Shown here one piece after another: positions 7,593-15,424 of a stretch of 35,729 nucleotides of DNA. The DNA is from Eubacteriaceae bacterium (lineage in GTDB: Bacteria > Bacillota > Clostridia > Eubacteriales > Anaerofustaceae). Numbering within the stretch: the first letter of the stretch is position 1; every line of letters begins with the position of its first letter. The notes beneath the pieces are model-generated. The model did not search any database, was not told the DNA's origin, and saw only the letters and a list, made by a program, of their open reading frames with translations. The DNA is taken from positions 1-35,729 of the forward strand of contig WRIE01000033.1 in NCBI GenBank assembly GCA_009782875.1, given 5' to 3'. A program made the position numbers and the translations under genes.

Positions 7593-7823
7593 CAATACAC
7601 CTCTAAAAAATATAAATTTGTACTACCATTATTGCACACAACAACCGGCTGTCAATATGTAGCGAAGCTAAAGCATCTACAATTTGCCAATTGCTGTGCG
7701 AAAAACAATTCTGTTTAAATCAGATCTGCTTTTCTTGCAACTTCCAAACAATCGGAATAAGATATTGCTAGCGTTGCAAATGCGCGCCACATAACCAGAA
7801 ACGATAATAAAGGACTGGCATAA

Positions 7824-8375
7824 ATGGACAAAATCAACTTGGTGTTTCCAGCAGCAAGCCACAAGGAAGGCGCAGAAGAGCTCAAGTCAGAGTTTTTCGC
7901 TAACAATGAACAAATTATCCATGGAAGCGGCTTGTATGACAGGTTTGAGTTCGATCCCTGGCTTGAAATTGCGACAAAAAGGCGAAATGGCATAAAATTC
8001 AGTGATGACTGGGGCTCTTACCACCCATCCACCTGTTTTTTCGCCATAAGGGAGTCTGATGGCTACATTGTTGGAATGGCTGATGTGCGCCACTTGTTAG
8101 CCAACCATTTCCTGAAAAATTACGGGGGGCATATCGGCTATTCAGTCAGGCCAAGCGAGCGGAGAAAAGGATATGCTACACAAATGTTAGGAGAAGCTTT
8201 AAAATATGCGGCTTCAATAGGCCTTGGCAAGGTTATGGTATCTTGCTACGAAGACAACATCGGATCTGTAAAAACCATCTTAAACTGTGGAGGTGTGCTC
8301 TCAGAGTCAAAACTTTTCGCTGATGGAAAGCCCATGAATGTCTATTGGGTGGACACCCAAACGAGTAAATCCTAA
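7824..8375 (+). CDS. GNAT-family N-acetyltransferase
   Basis: A 183-residue protein; ATG at 7824 has AAAGGA upstream. The acetyl-CoA pyrophosphate-binding motif A is seen at about residues 104-119 (IGYSVRPSERRKGYAT, matching Q/R-x-x-G-x-G/A), followed by an amphipathic helix and a CYEDNIGSVKTILNCGG strand-helix typical of motif B (N-x-x-S at the end of the fold). Residues 70-90 hold strands beta2-beta4. It transfers an acetyl group to an amine; the acceptor is unknown. No neighbour is co-directional within operon distance. Confidence 0.82.
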   Translation: MDKINLVFPAASHKEGAEELKSEFFANNEQIIHGSGLYDRFEFDPWLEIATKRRNGIKFSDDWGSYHPSTCFFAIRESDGYIVGMADVRHLLANHFLKNYGGHIGYSVRPSERRKGYATQMLGEALKYAASIGLGKVMVSCYEDNIGSVKTILNCGGVLSESKLFADGKPMNVYWVDTQTSKS

Positions 8376-8706
8376 GCATCATTTTTTTTACATAAGCATC
8401 CAGATTGGCATTAAATGCCGGCATGGCCCCACTCTGTGGCACCAACAGTTTTTGCGCTTGTTCTTTTGCTCGGTTGAAACTCATTGATTGCTTTAAGCCC
8501 GCCCTATCAACTCTGGCACAGTGTAGCCCACACCCGGCTTAATGCTTAAATTGCGCCATTGCTGCGCTTGCCTCAGTTGACAGTGCCTGTAATGTAAATT
8601 TGACAAACAGGCGCCCGACATGGCTTCGCACCTAAAGCGCTTGATTCAAGGCTGTCAAAGTTTTTTGCGAACTGCATCTTGCTCCCAATATGTTGTTATT
8701 TGGTTG
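8376..8706. other. Intergenic region, no confident gene
   Basis: Between the GNAT gene and the end of xdhC. On the minus strand about 40 codons around 8384-8500 stay open (start MSFNRAKEQAQK), and another short open stretch reads PGVGYTVPELIGRA up to a stop near 8497. Neither has a ribosome site or a family that I recognise; they may be relics of one decayed gene. Confidence 0.3.
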
Positions 8707-9534
8707 CTATAGCCCCTTTGGCTGCTGTTGAACGGCTATCTTTGCTGGCAAACCTGTTTTTTTGTACCGTGTCATCTGGATTTGCGCCATAATGGAAAGG
8801 GCAATCTCATTAGGGGTTTGCCCGCCAATGTCCAATCCAACTGGGGAATGGACTGATTCAAGCAACTCTTCCCTGAAGCCCAAGCTGCGGAGCTTTGCAA
8901 AGATAGAGGAAATTTTTCCAGAACTACCCATCATGCCGATATACCCTGCATCTTTGCCCAACACTGCGCCCAATGCCTCAAAATCGTGTTCATGGTCATA
9001 GGTGCAAACCATGAAATATGTTCCCTGTGGTGTAGCCAAAGACTGGATGCCCTTTGAGAAACTATCGGCAATAACTAGCCTTCCTGCTTTTTTGGAATGC
9101 TCCCTTGTCACGTCAGTGTCTCGTGTGTCGACAACAGTGACGAAATACCCCAAAGCTGCTGCAAGCTCGATAAGAGCTGCTCCTACATGGCCTGCGCCGC
9201 ATACCACGAGTTCCGGGGCGCCCTCAAAACACTCAATGAAGACAGCCGCTTCGCCACAAGGGGTGATATCTCCACCAACATCAACATGGTTTTCATACTT
9301 TTTGAAGATGCTTTCTTTGTTGCTTATGCAATGGAGCGCATCCTCAATCACCTGCATTTCCAGGGAGCCTCCGCCAACTGAGCCGATGATAGACCTGTCA
9401 GCAAACACCACAATTTTGCTGCCCGCTCCCCTTGGCACGCTGCCGACTGTTTGCACTATCGTCGCAAGGGCGCATGCCTTCTTTTCTTCTTCAGCCTGTA
9501 ACAAGGCTTGTAAAATAATGTCGTTAGTTTTCAT
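8707..9534 (-). CDS. xdhC: XdhC/CoxI family molybdenum-cofactor chaperone
   Basis: A 275-residue protein, taking the ATG at 9532-9534 (family-like start MKTNDIILQALLQAEEEKKA); a GTG at 9558 is possible but its only GGAG overlaps it. The N-terminal half is the XdhC_CoxI domain (ATIVQTVGSVPRGAGSKIVV, then IGSVGGGSLEMQVIEDA). The C-terminal half is a Rossmann domain (VVCGAGHVGAALIELAAALG) ending in MGSSGKISSIF and QTPNEIALSIMAQI, the standard XdhC tail. In the family it binds and sulfurates or inserts molybdenum cofactor into xanthine dehydrogenase-type hydroxylases. No hydroxylase gene is in the window, so it is an orphan here. Its 5' side abuts mobile-element debris and no clear ribosome site is seen. 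Confidence 0.85.
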   Translation of the reverse strand: MKTNDIILQALLQAEEEKKACALATIVQTVGSVPRGAGSKIVVFADRSIIGSVGGGSLEMQVIEDALHCISNKESIFKKYENHVDVGGDITPCGEAAVFIECFEGAPELVVCGAGHVGAALIELAAALGYFVTVVDTRDTDVTREHSKKAGRLVIADSFSKGIQSLATPQGTYFMVCTYDHEHDFEALGAVLGKDAGYIGMMGSSGKISSIFAKLRSLGFREELLESVHSPVGLDIGGQTPNEIALSIMAQIQMTRYKKTGLPAKIAVQQQPKGL

Positions 9535-9606
9535 AAAATTTGGCGAAAGAAAATCCACTCCAAGCGGGCGGGGAGGAATTCGCCTACCTGCTTTCAGTTA
9601 AAATTG

Positions 9607-9716
9607 CCGAAAGGACTGTGAAGGCAAGTCAAAAGACCGTAATCCACATGCAGTCCTTTGTGTCGCAGCACGACAAATGGACGAAAACCCACAGGAGAGG
9701 AACGGGAACGGCAGGC
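9607..9716 (+). repeat. Imperfect direct repeat, left copy
   Basis: About 80% identical to 11994-12103. Shared blocks include CCGAAAGGAC, GTCAAAAGACCGTAA, CAGTC-TTTGT and GGAGAGGA-CGGGAACG. It contains a GGTC/GACC-like palindrome core. This could be ancestral mobile-element sequence duplicated by recombination. Confidence 0.7.
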
Positions 9717-9970
9717 GGGCAAAGCGAGAAAAGCAACCGCCATTGGAGCATTTTACCCTTGACAATGACGTTTAAAATTGCCGGACCAAATCATAAAATC
9801 ATTTTGAAAAAAGTTCCGTTTTACCCCCGCATTTTCTCCTATTTTGTAGAGTAGCATAACCGGAGAACGGACAAATCAGACTACGTCCTCAAAAAAAAAA
9901 CAAGAAACGAGTCATATCTATATTTTACACCATATCAAACCACAATTCAATATAGATAGGAGCCAAGACT

Positions 9971-10121
9971 ATGCAGACCGCTACAGCAAACGGAAACAAG
10001 ACCCGCAGGAGAGCGGAATAAAAAAAAAATTGGTTCCACGGTTTATACCGAGTCCGTCCATTTCAACAGGACAAGCAGGGAAACCATAGAGGACAAAATC
10101 CAGCGCCTGATAGAAAGATAG
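9971..10121 (+). pseudogene. Frameshifted TnpW-like transposon gene
   Basis: ATG at 9971 is preceded by TAGGAG and begins MQTATANGNKTRRR. The frame hits TAA after 16 codons at an A9 homopolymer (10019-10029 region). Read one base off, it continues KIGSTVYTESVHFNRTSRE and TIEDKIQRLIER to a TAG at 10119-10121. Both parts together match the short transposon-encoded TnpW family (about 50-60 residues), found beside relaxases in Firmicute mobilizable elements. The homopolymer slip is the probable inactivating change. Function of the family is unknown to me. Confidence 0.6.
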
Positions 10122-10285
10122 GCGAAGAAACCTGCATTAAACCAAGTGCCGCAAAAGAAAGCCACCGCCAGCAATAAAAAACCACGAACACGAAATTTGA
10201 CATCAAAGACGCCACGAATGTGCGGCACTTCCTTTACCCGCCACAAGGTTATGGATACTGCGGGAACGGATAAACTTTCGGGGAT

Positions 10286-10665
10286 ATGTTCGGAAAACAA
10301 CAGCACGACAAGCTAAAACCCATTGACCGCCGCTTGAAAACCCTTGACGAGCATATACTGCAAGCGAAATCTACTTGAAGCACAAAGACAAAAGGCATAA
10401 AACGAAGTCGAACAAATCATTTTCACCGCGGCGAATAACTACATAAAAAGTGTGATGAACGGCATGGCCACCTTGCCGGCAAAAGCATTGAAAGCCGAGC
10501 GCGTGAAGCTGGCCGCCGAACGGAAAAAGCTTGACCGTGAATACAACGCCTTGAAAGAGGAAATCAAAGAAGCCGAGTAAATCCGCAAGAGCGATTAACA
10601 GTATCGTCCAACAAGAAGAACGCGAAAGGCAACCACGCCGGACGCGATGAGACGGCAAAACCATC
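10286..10665 (+). pseudogene. Relaxase (MobA/MobL-like) C-terminal remnant with several frameshifts
   Basis: Pieces in three frames join into the coiled-coil C-terminus of Firmicute plasmid/transposon relaxases: KLKPIDRRLKTLDEHI in one frame, IYLKHKDK in a second, and IIFTAANNYIKSVMNGMATL followed by KAERVKLAAERKKLDREYNA and LKEEIKEAE in the third, then stops. The N-terminal nicking domain with its HUH motif is gone. It is a dead gene, but it identifies the region as a former mobilizable element. Confidence 0.62.
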
Positions 10666-10751
10666 TCCACTATGTGGCGCAGTTGATTGTAGCTTATTCG
10701 AGGCTGCGCGCCCCGGCCTCATCTAAAGACCAGAAACCAGAATAATGAAAT

Positions 10752-10780
10752 GGATTTTTCTGCGACATTTATGGTAGAAT
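10752..10780 (+). promoter_or_regulatory. Candidate extended -10 promoter of the cargo gene
   Basis: TGGTAGAAT at 10772-10780 fits an extended -10 (TGnTATAAT-like) box. The -35 region 17 bases upstream is poor. It lies 39 bases ahead of the GTG start of the cargo gene. Confidence 0.35.
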
Positions 10781-10818
10781 ATGTAATGATAAAGTTATAT
10801 TTATACGGAGGCTATCTT

Positions 10819-11775
10819 GTGTTAGAAAAACTCTTATCAATGAGCGAGCCGTGGTTACAATACGCAATCCGACTAAATCTTCTCAACGAAAACAGAGAGG
10901 ATTTAATTGACTTGAAGAAAGAAGCATTAAAAGACGAAAAAATCCTATCGTATCTTAACGATATTACAAACTTCCATAATGCAATAGTTAGAAATCACAA
11001 AGACACCGACTTGTCAATTAACAAGTTACTGTTCCTGCTTGATATTGGGCTTGATACGGATATACCCGAAATTGAAAGCGCAGTTAAGCAAATAATGAGC
11101 CACAAAGACAAGAACGGAGTATATCAATCCATGACCAACATACCGCCGCATTACGGCGGAAAGGGCGAAGATGTTTTTGGCTGGTGCTTGTGCGATGCGC
11201 CTTTATTGCTTATGGCATTGCTCAAAGCCAAGATTGATTATCAACAACATATCAAGCAAGGCGTGGAACACCTGACAGGCCTATACAAAGAACAAGGTTT
11301 TCCCTGTTCGGTATCAGAAGAACACGGAACATTCAGAGGTCCCGGACGGAAAGATGATTGTTGCCCATTTGCAACGCTTGTCATGTTAAAGTTATTATCT
11401 GAAATTGACGAGTATCAAAACAGCGAAATTGTAAAGGGCGGGATAGAAGTTATCCTATCTCTATGGGAAAACAGCCTTGAAAGGCATCCGTATATGTTTT
11501 ATATGGGCACAGACTTCCGCAAGCTGAAAGCGCCCGCCATGTGGTATGACATTGTGAGTGTTACCGACCTATTGAGCAAGCATGATTTTGTAAAAACCGA
11601 TTCACGCTTTTGTGAAATGGTTGACTTGATAAAAGGGAAACAAGACTTAGACGGTATGTTCATTCCCGAATCAGTCTACCAGAAATTCAAAGGTTGGGAT
11701 TTTGGGCAAAAGAAAACGGCATCACCCTACTTGTCATACCTATGTATTCGGTTATTGAAGCGGGTACACGGCTAA
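10819..11775 (+). CDS. Prenyltransferase/squalene-cyclase-fold (alpha-alpha toroid) hypothetical protein
   Basis: A 318-residue protein. The GTG at 10819 is chosen because GGAGG is 7 bases upstream; an ATG 23 codons earlier has no site and overlaps the promoter. The sequence is mostly helical, with repeated D-x-x-G-x-(Y/F) turns of the terpenoid-cyclase/prenyltransferase toroid fold: HKDKNGVYQSM, YKEQGFPCSVSEEHGTFRGP, KQDLDGMFIPESVYQKFKGW. There is a conserved-looking cysteine-rich face (GWCLCDAP and KDDCCPFA). No DxDD or CaaX-enzyme metal site can be called, so catalytic activity is uncertain. It is AT-richer than its neighbours and is the only intact gene in the decayed mobile element, so it is probably transferred cargo. 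Confidence 0.66.
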   Translation: MLEKLLSMSEPWLQYAIRLNLLNENREDLIDLKKEALKDEKILSYLNDITNFHNAIVRNHKDTDLSINKLLFLLDIGLDTDIPEIESAVKQIMSHKDKNGVYQSMTNIPPHYGGKGEDVFGWCLCDAPLLLMALLKAKIDYQQHIKQGVEHLTGLYKEQGFPCSVSEEHGTFRGPGRKDDCCPFATLVMLKLLSEIDEYQNSEIVKGGIEVILSLWENSLERHPYMFYMGTDFRKLKAPAMWYDIVSVTDLLSKHDFVKTDSRFCEMVDLIKGKQDLDGMFIPESVYQKFKGWDFGQKKTASPYLSYLCIRLLKRVHG

Positions 11776-11993
11776 ACCGCAACACCGATATGTTGACATT
11801 TGCCGCTTTTTGACAGCCGGCAAACCTGGATAAATACAGGCTTTTGTTATACGTACAAGCCATTTCTTGAGGGATAATACCCTGCCCACCTTCCAAAACG
11901 GCTTTTGTCTTTCTAGAAGGCGCGTTTTGCGCCCTTTCTGAATGTCTGTTTTGTAAATGTTCACAGCTACTAAAGTTCCTATTTGGCAAATCC

Positions 11994-12103
11994 CCGAAAG
12001 GACAGTAAAGGCAGGTCAAAAGACCGTAAATTTACAGGCAGTCTTTTGTTGCGGCACCACAGATGGATGAAAAGCCCATCGGAGAGGAGCGGGAACGACT
12101 GGC
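11994..12103 (+). repeat. Imperfect direct repeat, right copy
   Basis: Partner of 9607-9716, same orientation, about 80% identical. It ends about 90 bases from the end of the ABC ATPase gene, so the mobile-element debris stops just short of that operon. Confidence 0.7.
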
Positions 12104-12191
12104 GCATTTGCGCCATTTTTTAGTGTATTCTTTAAAATTTACGGTTATTGAAAAGTTCTCTTTGCCTACGCTTCATATGCGGGCGGAACGC

Positions 12192-12983
12192 TTACAAGCC
12201 TCCATCATCATCCAACTGTGGGATAAAACAAACTTGCCTGCCTTTGTCCCCAAATCTGGCTATGTCGACGTTGATGTTATAAATGCTTGCAAGCAATTCC
12301 TTGCTGATCAGCTCCAAGCTCCCGCCAGACGCCAATCGCCCGTCCCTGCCCAAAACAGCGCACTTGCCTCCAACCAGCAAGGCTTGGTCAGGGTTGTGGG
12401 TCGTAAACACAACCCCATAACCGTCATTAGCGAGTTTCTTGATTGTATTCAAAGTTCTTGCCTGGTTGCCATAGTCCAAGTGGGATGTAGGCTCGTCCAA
12501 TAAAATATATGCCGGTTTTTGGGCAATAACCCTGGCAATGGACACTTGTTGGCGTTCGCCCCCTGATATGAGCCTGTAAGATTTGTTGGCTAGGTGGCTA
12601 ATGCCCATCTCAAAGATAGCTTCCATGGCAATATCGTAATGCACACTCTTTGGCCGGCCGAATGTCCCAATATATGGGGCGCATCCGGTGACGACATATT
12701 CTAGCACGCTGTAGTCAAACGCAGGGATTATTGTTTGAGGCACAAAACCCACAATGCGGGCCATCGCCTCAGGCGCAAATTCAGCCATCGGCTTTCCGTC
12801 ATATAACAAATTGCCTCCAGCAGGGGCAAGAAGCCCAGCAATAATGTTCAACAGTGTAGTTTTTCCCGAACCGTTGGAGCCAAGGATTGACAGTGTGGCT
12901 CCGGGCTCTATTGTCAAATTGATGCCCTTTAGGATTTCAATATTGCTGTAGGAGAAGCGCAGGGCGCTGATTTCAATACTCAT
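12192..12983 (-). CDS. FecCD-type ABC transporter, ATP-binding protein
   Basis: A 263-residue ATPase of the iron-siderophore/cobalamin/heme (FecE/BtuD) class. ATG at 12981-12983 overlaps the stop of the permease (ATGA), so the upstream 11 codons are not used. Walker A GSNGSGKT at 35-42, Q-loop VPQT near 81-84, signature LISGGERQQ at 138-146, Walker B YILLDEPT at 159-166 with D-loop SHLD, and H-loop TTH ending at 196. It would power import through the permease on the cytoplasmic face. It is the last gene of the three-gene operon and ends next to mobile-element debris. Confidence 0.93.
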   Translation of the reverse strand: MSIEISALRFSYSNIEILKGINLTIEPGATLSILGSNGSGKTTLLNIIAGLLAPAGGNLLYDGKPMAEFAPEAMARIVGFVPQTIIPAFDYSVLEYVVTGCAPYIGTFGRPKSVHYDIAMEAIFEMGISHLANKSYRLISGGERQQVSIARVIAQKPAYILLDEPTSHLDYGNQARTLNTIKKLANDGYGVVFTTHNPDQALLVGGKCAVLGRDGRLASGGSLELISKELLASIYNINVDIARFGDKGRQVCFIPQLDDDGGL

Positions 12984-13993
12984 GTTATCTTTGCCCGGAG
13001 CTTGAACAACAGCCAAGCATACATAGGCGCTCCTATCAAACCAGTCAAAATCGATATTGGTATTTCAATTGAAGTCGCTGTGCGGGCTGCAGTATCAATC
13101 AAAAGGAGGAAAATGCCCCCCAAGGCAGCAGCCAAAGGCATAAGCCTTGTGTTGTCGCTGCCGCAGATGAGCCGCCCAAAATGGGGTATGACCAACCCGA
13201 TCCATCCGATGGAACCACTAATAGACACCGAGCTTGCAGTTAGCAAACTTGCGCATATGATAGCTATTGCCCTTAGCCGGGGGACATTGACCCCAACGCT
13301 CCGTGCTTCCTCTTCCCCAAATGACAATATATTCATACGCCATGATATGGCTATCATTACAGCAGAGCATGCAACTATAACAGGCGCGCTAGACAACAGC
13401 TGTTTTGAATTGATGCGGGATAAGCTCCCCATTTGCCAAAAAACGATCGCTGCAAGTTGGTCTTGTTCCCTGGATAGCAGCTTGACAATGCCAATCACTG
13501 CGTTCATAAAGCTGCTTACAATAATGCCCGACAAGACAAGAGCCATATTCGACGGGTTCCGCAACAGTTTGGGAAGGGATGCGGCTGCTAGGACAGCGGC
13601 AATGCCTCCGGCAAAAGCAAACAATTGCACGCTGCTCAAAGGCATTCCGAAATACAAAGCGATCGCCGCCCCCAAGCTTGCCCCGGACGAAACCCCAAGC
13701 AAGTCAGGGCTCACCAGGGGATTCCTGAATGTGCTTTGGTATGCAGCCCCAGAAAGGGACAATGCGCATCCGATTAGAACCGAGGCGGCTACCCTGGGCA
13801 GGCGCACCTTGAATACAATTGTCTCCATTGCAGCGTTTGTCGTAGATCCGGAGAGTTTGCCCCTTGCAGCTTCCAGCACATCAAGCGGATTTGCGCTGTA
13901 ACGCCCAAAACACAAGGCTGCGGCTGCCAAAACAGACAACAATGTGGTTGCTATGAGCATTGTGGCCCGGTATTTTTCTTTGCTTTCTGGCAC
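12980..13993 (-). CDS. FecCD-type ABC transporter, permease
   Basis: A 337-residue integral membrane protein with about ten hydrophobic segments, matching the FecCD/BtuC family in length. Family landmarks: RLPRVAASVLIGCALSLSGAAYQSTFRNPLVSPDLLGVSSGA-type region (VRLPR, then a G-A-x-Q-x-x-x-N-P-L-x-x-P-x-x-L-G motif), and GSIGWIGLVIPHFGRLICG with the R-L contact to the ATPase. GTG start at 13991-13993, one base after the stop of the binding-protein gene, with only a weak GGA site, so translation is probably coupled. It imports a chelated metal or corrinoid-type ligand. Confidence 0.92.
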   Translation of the reverse strand: MPESKEKYRATMLIATTLLSVLAAAALCFGRYSANPLDVLEAARGKLSGSTTNAAMETIVFKVRLPRVAASVLIGCALSLSGAAYQSTFRNPLVSPDLLGVSSGASLGAAIALYFGMPLSSVQLFAFAGGIAAVLAAASLPKLLRNPSNMALVLSGIIVSSFMNAVIGIVKLLSREQDQLAAIVFWQMGSLSRINSKQLLSSAPVIVACSAVMIAISWRMNILSFGEEEARSVGVNVPRLRAIAIICASLLTASSVSISGSIGWIGLVIPHFGRLICGSDNTRLMPLAAALGGIFLLLIDTAARTATSIEIPISILTGLIGAPMYAWLLFKLRAKIT

Positions 13994-13994
13994 T

Positions 13995-15059
13995 CTACTC
14001 TAGTCCAAGTTGCTGTGGAGTGAATGTTTGCCCGTAAACAAGGTTGTAGTACTCATTTGCGTCATCAACTACTTGGCCAATCGTATACAGCTCTGGATAC
14101 AGGTTGTGGACAAGCCACGATAAGCCTAGTGCAGTTGAGGGGGTTGGGTAGTCCCAAGGCTCAAGGTCGCATGGGAACACATGGATATTGCTGTCAATGA
14201 CAGCTTGGATGCTTCCCCAAGCCGGGTCAGCCAACAAGTCGTCGACACTGTAATTGGCATAAGCAGGAATATAGATTACTTGGGGGTTCCAAGCTATAAT
14301 CTCCTCAATATTCACTTCAACGAATTCGCCTGCGCCGCCAATATCCTTGGCTGCATTTACTGCTCCAACTGTTTCCAGCATCAGTGATTGGAGCATAGCG
14401 CCATTTGCCACTGTCAACTGGGAGCTTCCGCCCAAGAAGAGGGCTGTCGGGTTTTCCCCAATGTCTTTTACAAGCTCTACAGATGCGTTGATTTTGCCAT
14501 CGAAATAGCCGGTTATCAAAGCTGCCCGCTCTTCTGCGCCAACCAATGTCCCGAGAAGCTCAATCGAGTTTTTTATAGTGTCAAAACTTTCATTGTTTGG
14601 AAGGATTACAGCCGCAGGGACGCCTGCTTCCACAAACAACTCAGCAACATCCAAGAAGCGTTCTGGCAAGATAGCCAAGTCTGCTTCAACTTCTATTACG
14701 CTTTCAATGTTGATTTCCCGTCCCCTGCCGATCTGTACAACATCATCCGCAAGCTCTGGATACACATGCTCATAGAGGCTGCCAGCCATATTTTTATTAC
14801 CGAAACCCACAAGGTATTCGCCTCCGCCGCCAAGGATTATTGCGATGTTTAGTGTTGGGTTGTGCGTTCCAACGATTTTCTCTGCCGGTTTTTCAAGCTC
14901 TACTGTCCGGCCCGCAATGTCTGTGATAGCAACAGGTCCTCCCGTTGCGTTATTATCGTTGGGAGTTGTGTCTGTGTTCTCTCGCTTTGCGCAGCCGGCA
15001 ATTAATGTGGCGGCGAACACCAAAGCCAAGAATAATAATAGGGCTCTTCTTGTTTTCAT
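13995..15059 (-). CDS. FecCD-type ABC transporter, substrate-binding lipoprotein
   Basis: A 354-residue lipoprotein with lipobox LIAGC (Cys23) and a TroA/BtuF-like (peripla_BP_2) fold. The domain starts ITDIAGRTVELEKPAEKIVG, continues with IESVIEVEADLAILPERF and ends in the long lobe-linking helix and a C-terminal domain with VNIEEIIAWNPQVIYIPAY. A GAGGAG lies 11 bases before the ATG. It captures the ligand outside the membrane for the permease and ATPase that follow. The ligand is not determined: Fe-siderophore, corrinoid, or molybdate/tungstate (MolA-type) are all possible. The nearby xdhC makes a molybdenum link tempting, but mobile-element debris lies between them. Confidence 0.9.
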   Translation of the reverse strand: MKTRRALLLFLALVFAATLIAGCAKRENTDTTPNDNNATGGPVAITDIAGRTVELEKPAEKIVGTHNPTLNIAIILGGGGEYLVGFGNKNMAGSLYEHVYPELADDVVQIGRGREINIESVIEVEADLAILPERFLDVAELFVEAGVPAAVILPNNESFDTIKNSIELLGTLVGAEERAALITGYFDGKINASVELVKDIGENPTALFLGGSSQLTVANGAMLQSLMLETVGAVNAAKDIGGAGEFVEVNIEEIIAWNPQVIYIPAYANYSVDDLLADPAWGSIQAVIDSNIHVFPCDLEPWDYPTPSTALGLSWLVHNLYPELYTIGQVVDDANEYYNLVYGQTFTPQQLGLE

Positions 15060-15289
15060 AACAGTAAAATGCTCCTCTCATTTGCAATGGGCTATTAAGC
15101 GTAAAAAATACGCCCCATAAAAAGGACGCAAAAAATACAAGTCGCCAACAATCGCAGCAATCCTGTTTTTACTCCTTTTCACAATGGAAGGCACGCGCGT
15201 TTCCAAGCGCACCCTAACGCCCTATCTCCCATGGCTTTGCTTTAGGGGGGTAGGGTCGAAGTATTTCCTTGCCTAATTGCTTTTATTCT
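15060..15289 (-). promoter_or_regulatory. Long structured leader of the ABC operon (unclassified)
   Basis: About 230 bases of transcript are predicted before the binding-protein ATG. On the minus strand ACCCTA near 15256 pairs with TAGGGT near 15214, enclosed by AGGCA/TGCCT, with a GCGC...GCGC hairpin inside; a small GCGTA/TACGC hairpin around a T6 run lies nearer the gene (about 15099-15113). This suggests a regulatory RNA, but I cannot match it to a known riboswitch. No B12 box, TPP or FMN core was seen. Confidence 0.4.
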
Positions 15290-15318
15290 ACATTACATTA
15301 CTTTTCAGGCATTGTCAA
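15290..15318 (-). promoter_or_regulatory. Candidate sigma-A promoter of the ABC operon
   Basis: Minus strand TTGACA (15313-15318), 17-base spacer, TAATGT (15290-15295). A second possible -10, TAGAAT, follows at 15285-15290 with a long spacer. Confidence 0.5.
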
Positions 15319-15361
15319 TTCACAATCCGCCAAGCATCATATGAAATCTGTCGGAAATAAT

Positions 15362-15408
15362 AAAAAATAGCTTCCTAGCGTATTTGAAATACGCAGGAAG
15401 CAAAAAAA
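15362..15408 (-). terminator. Rho-independent terminator of the collagen-like gene (bidirectional shape)
   Basis: A 16-bp near-perfect palindrome (15370-15385 with 15386-15401), GCTTCCT-GCGTATTT arms, flanked by A6 on one side and A7 on the other, so a U-run follows the hairpin on the minus strand. Confidence 0.85.
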
Positions 15409-15424
15409 TATCGTGTTTTATTAT

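Larger units (their letters stand above)
9607..12103. mobile_element. Decayed integrative/mobilizable element between imperfect direct repeats
   Basis: The span is bounded by two imperfect direct repeats (9607-9716 and 11994-12103). Inside are fragments typical of Tn4451/CTn-like mobilizable elements of Firmicutes: a frameshifted TnpW-like gene and a multiply frameshifted relaxase C-terminus. One intact cargo gene (10819-11775) remains. No recombinase is left. The unit separates xdhC from the FecCD transporter operon. Boundaries are inferred from the repeats, not from a known attachment site. Confidence 0.55.

Noticed and set aside
9900-10100. Possible CRISPR-like or short tandem repeats in the A-rich region
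   Set aside because: Only homopolymer A runs and no regular spacing; the region is a frameshifted TnpW gene.
15190-15260. GCAAAGCCATGGG in the ABC leader resembling the c-di-GMP riboswitch core
   Set aside because: The preceding GNRA hairpin arm, the GGGCAAACC element and the later GCCGGGUUACC-type segment of that riboswitch are missing, so the match is only a short string.
15060-15290. Cobalamin or TPP/FMN riboswitch before the FecCD transporter
   Set aside because: No B12 box, CUGAGA core or FMN core was found on the minus strand of the leader.
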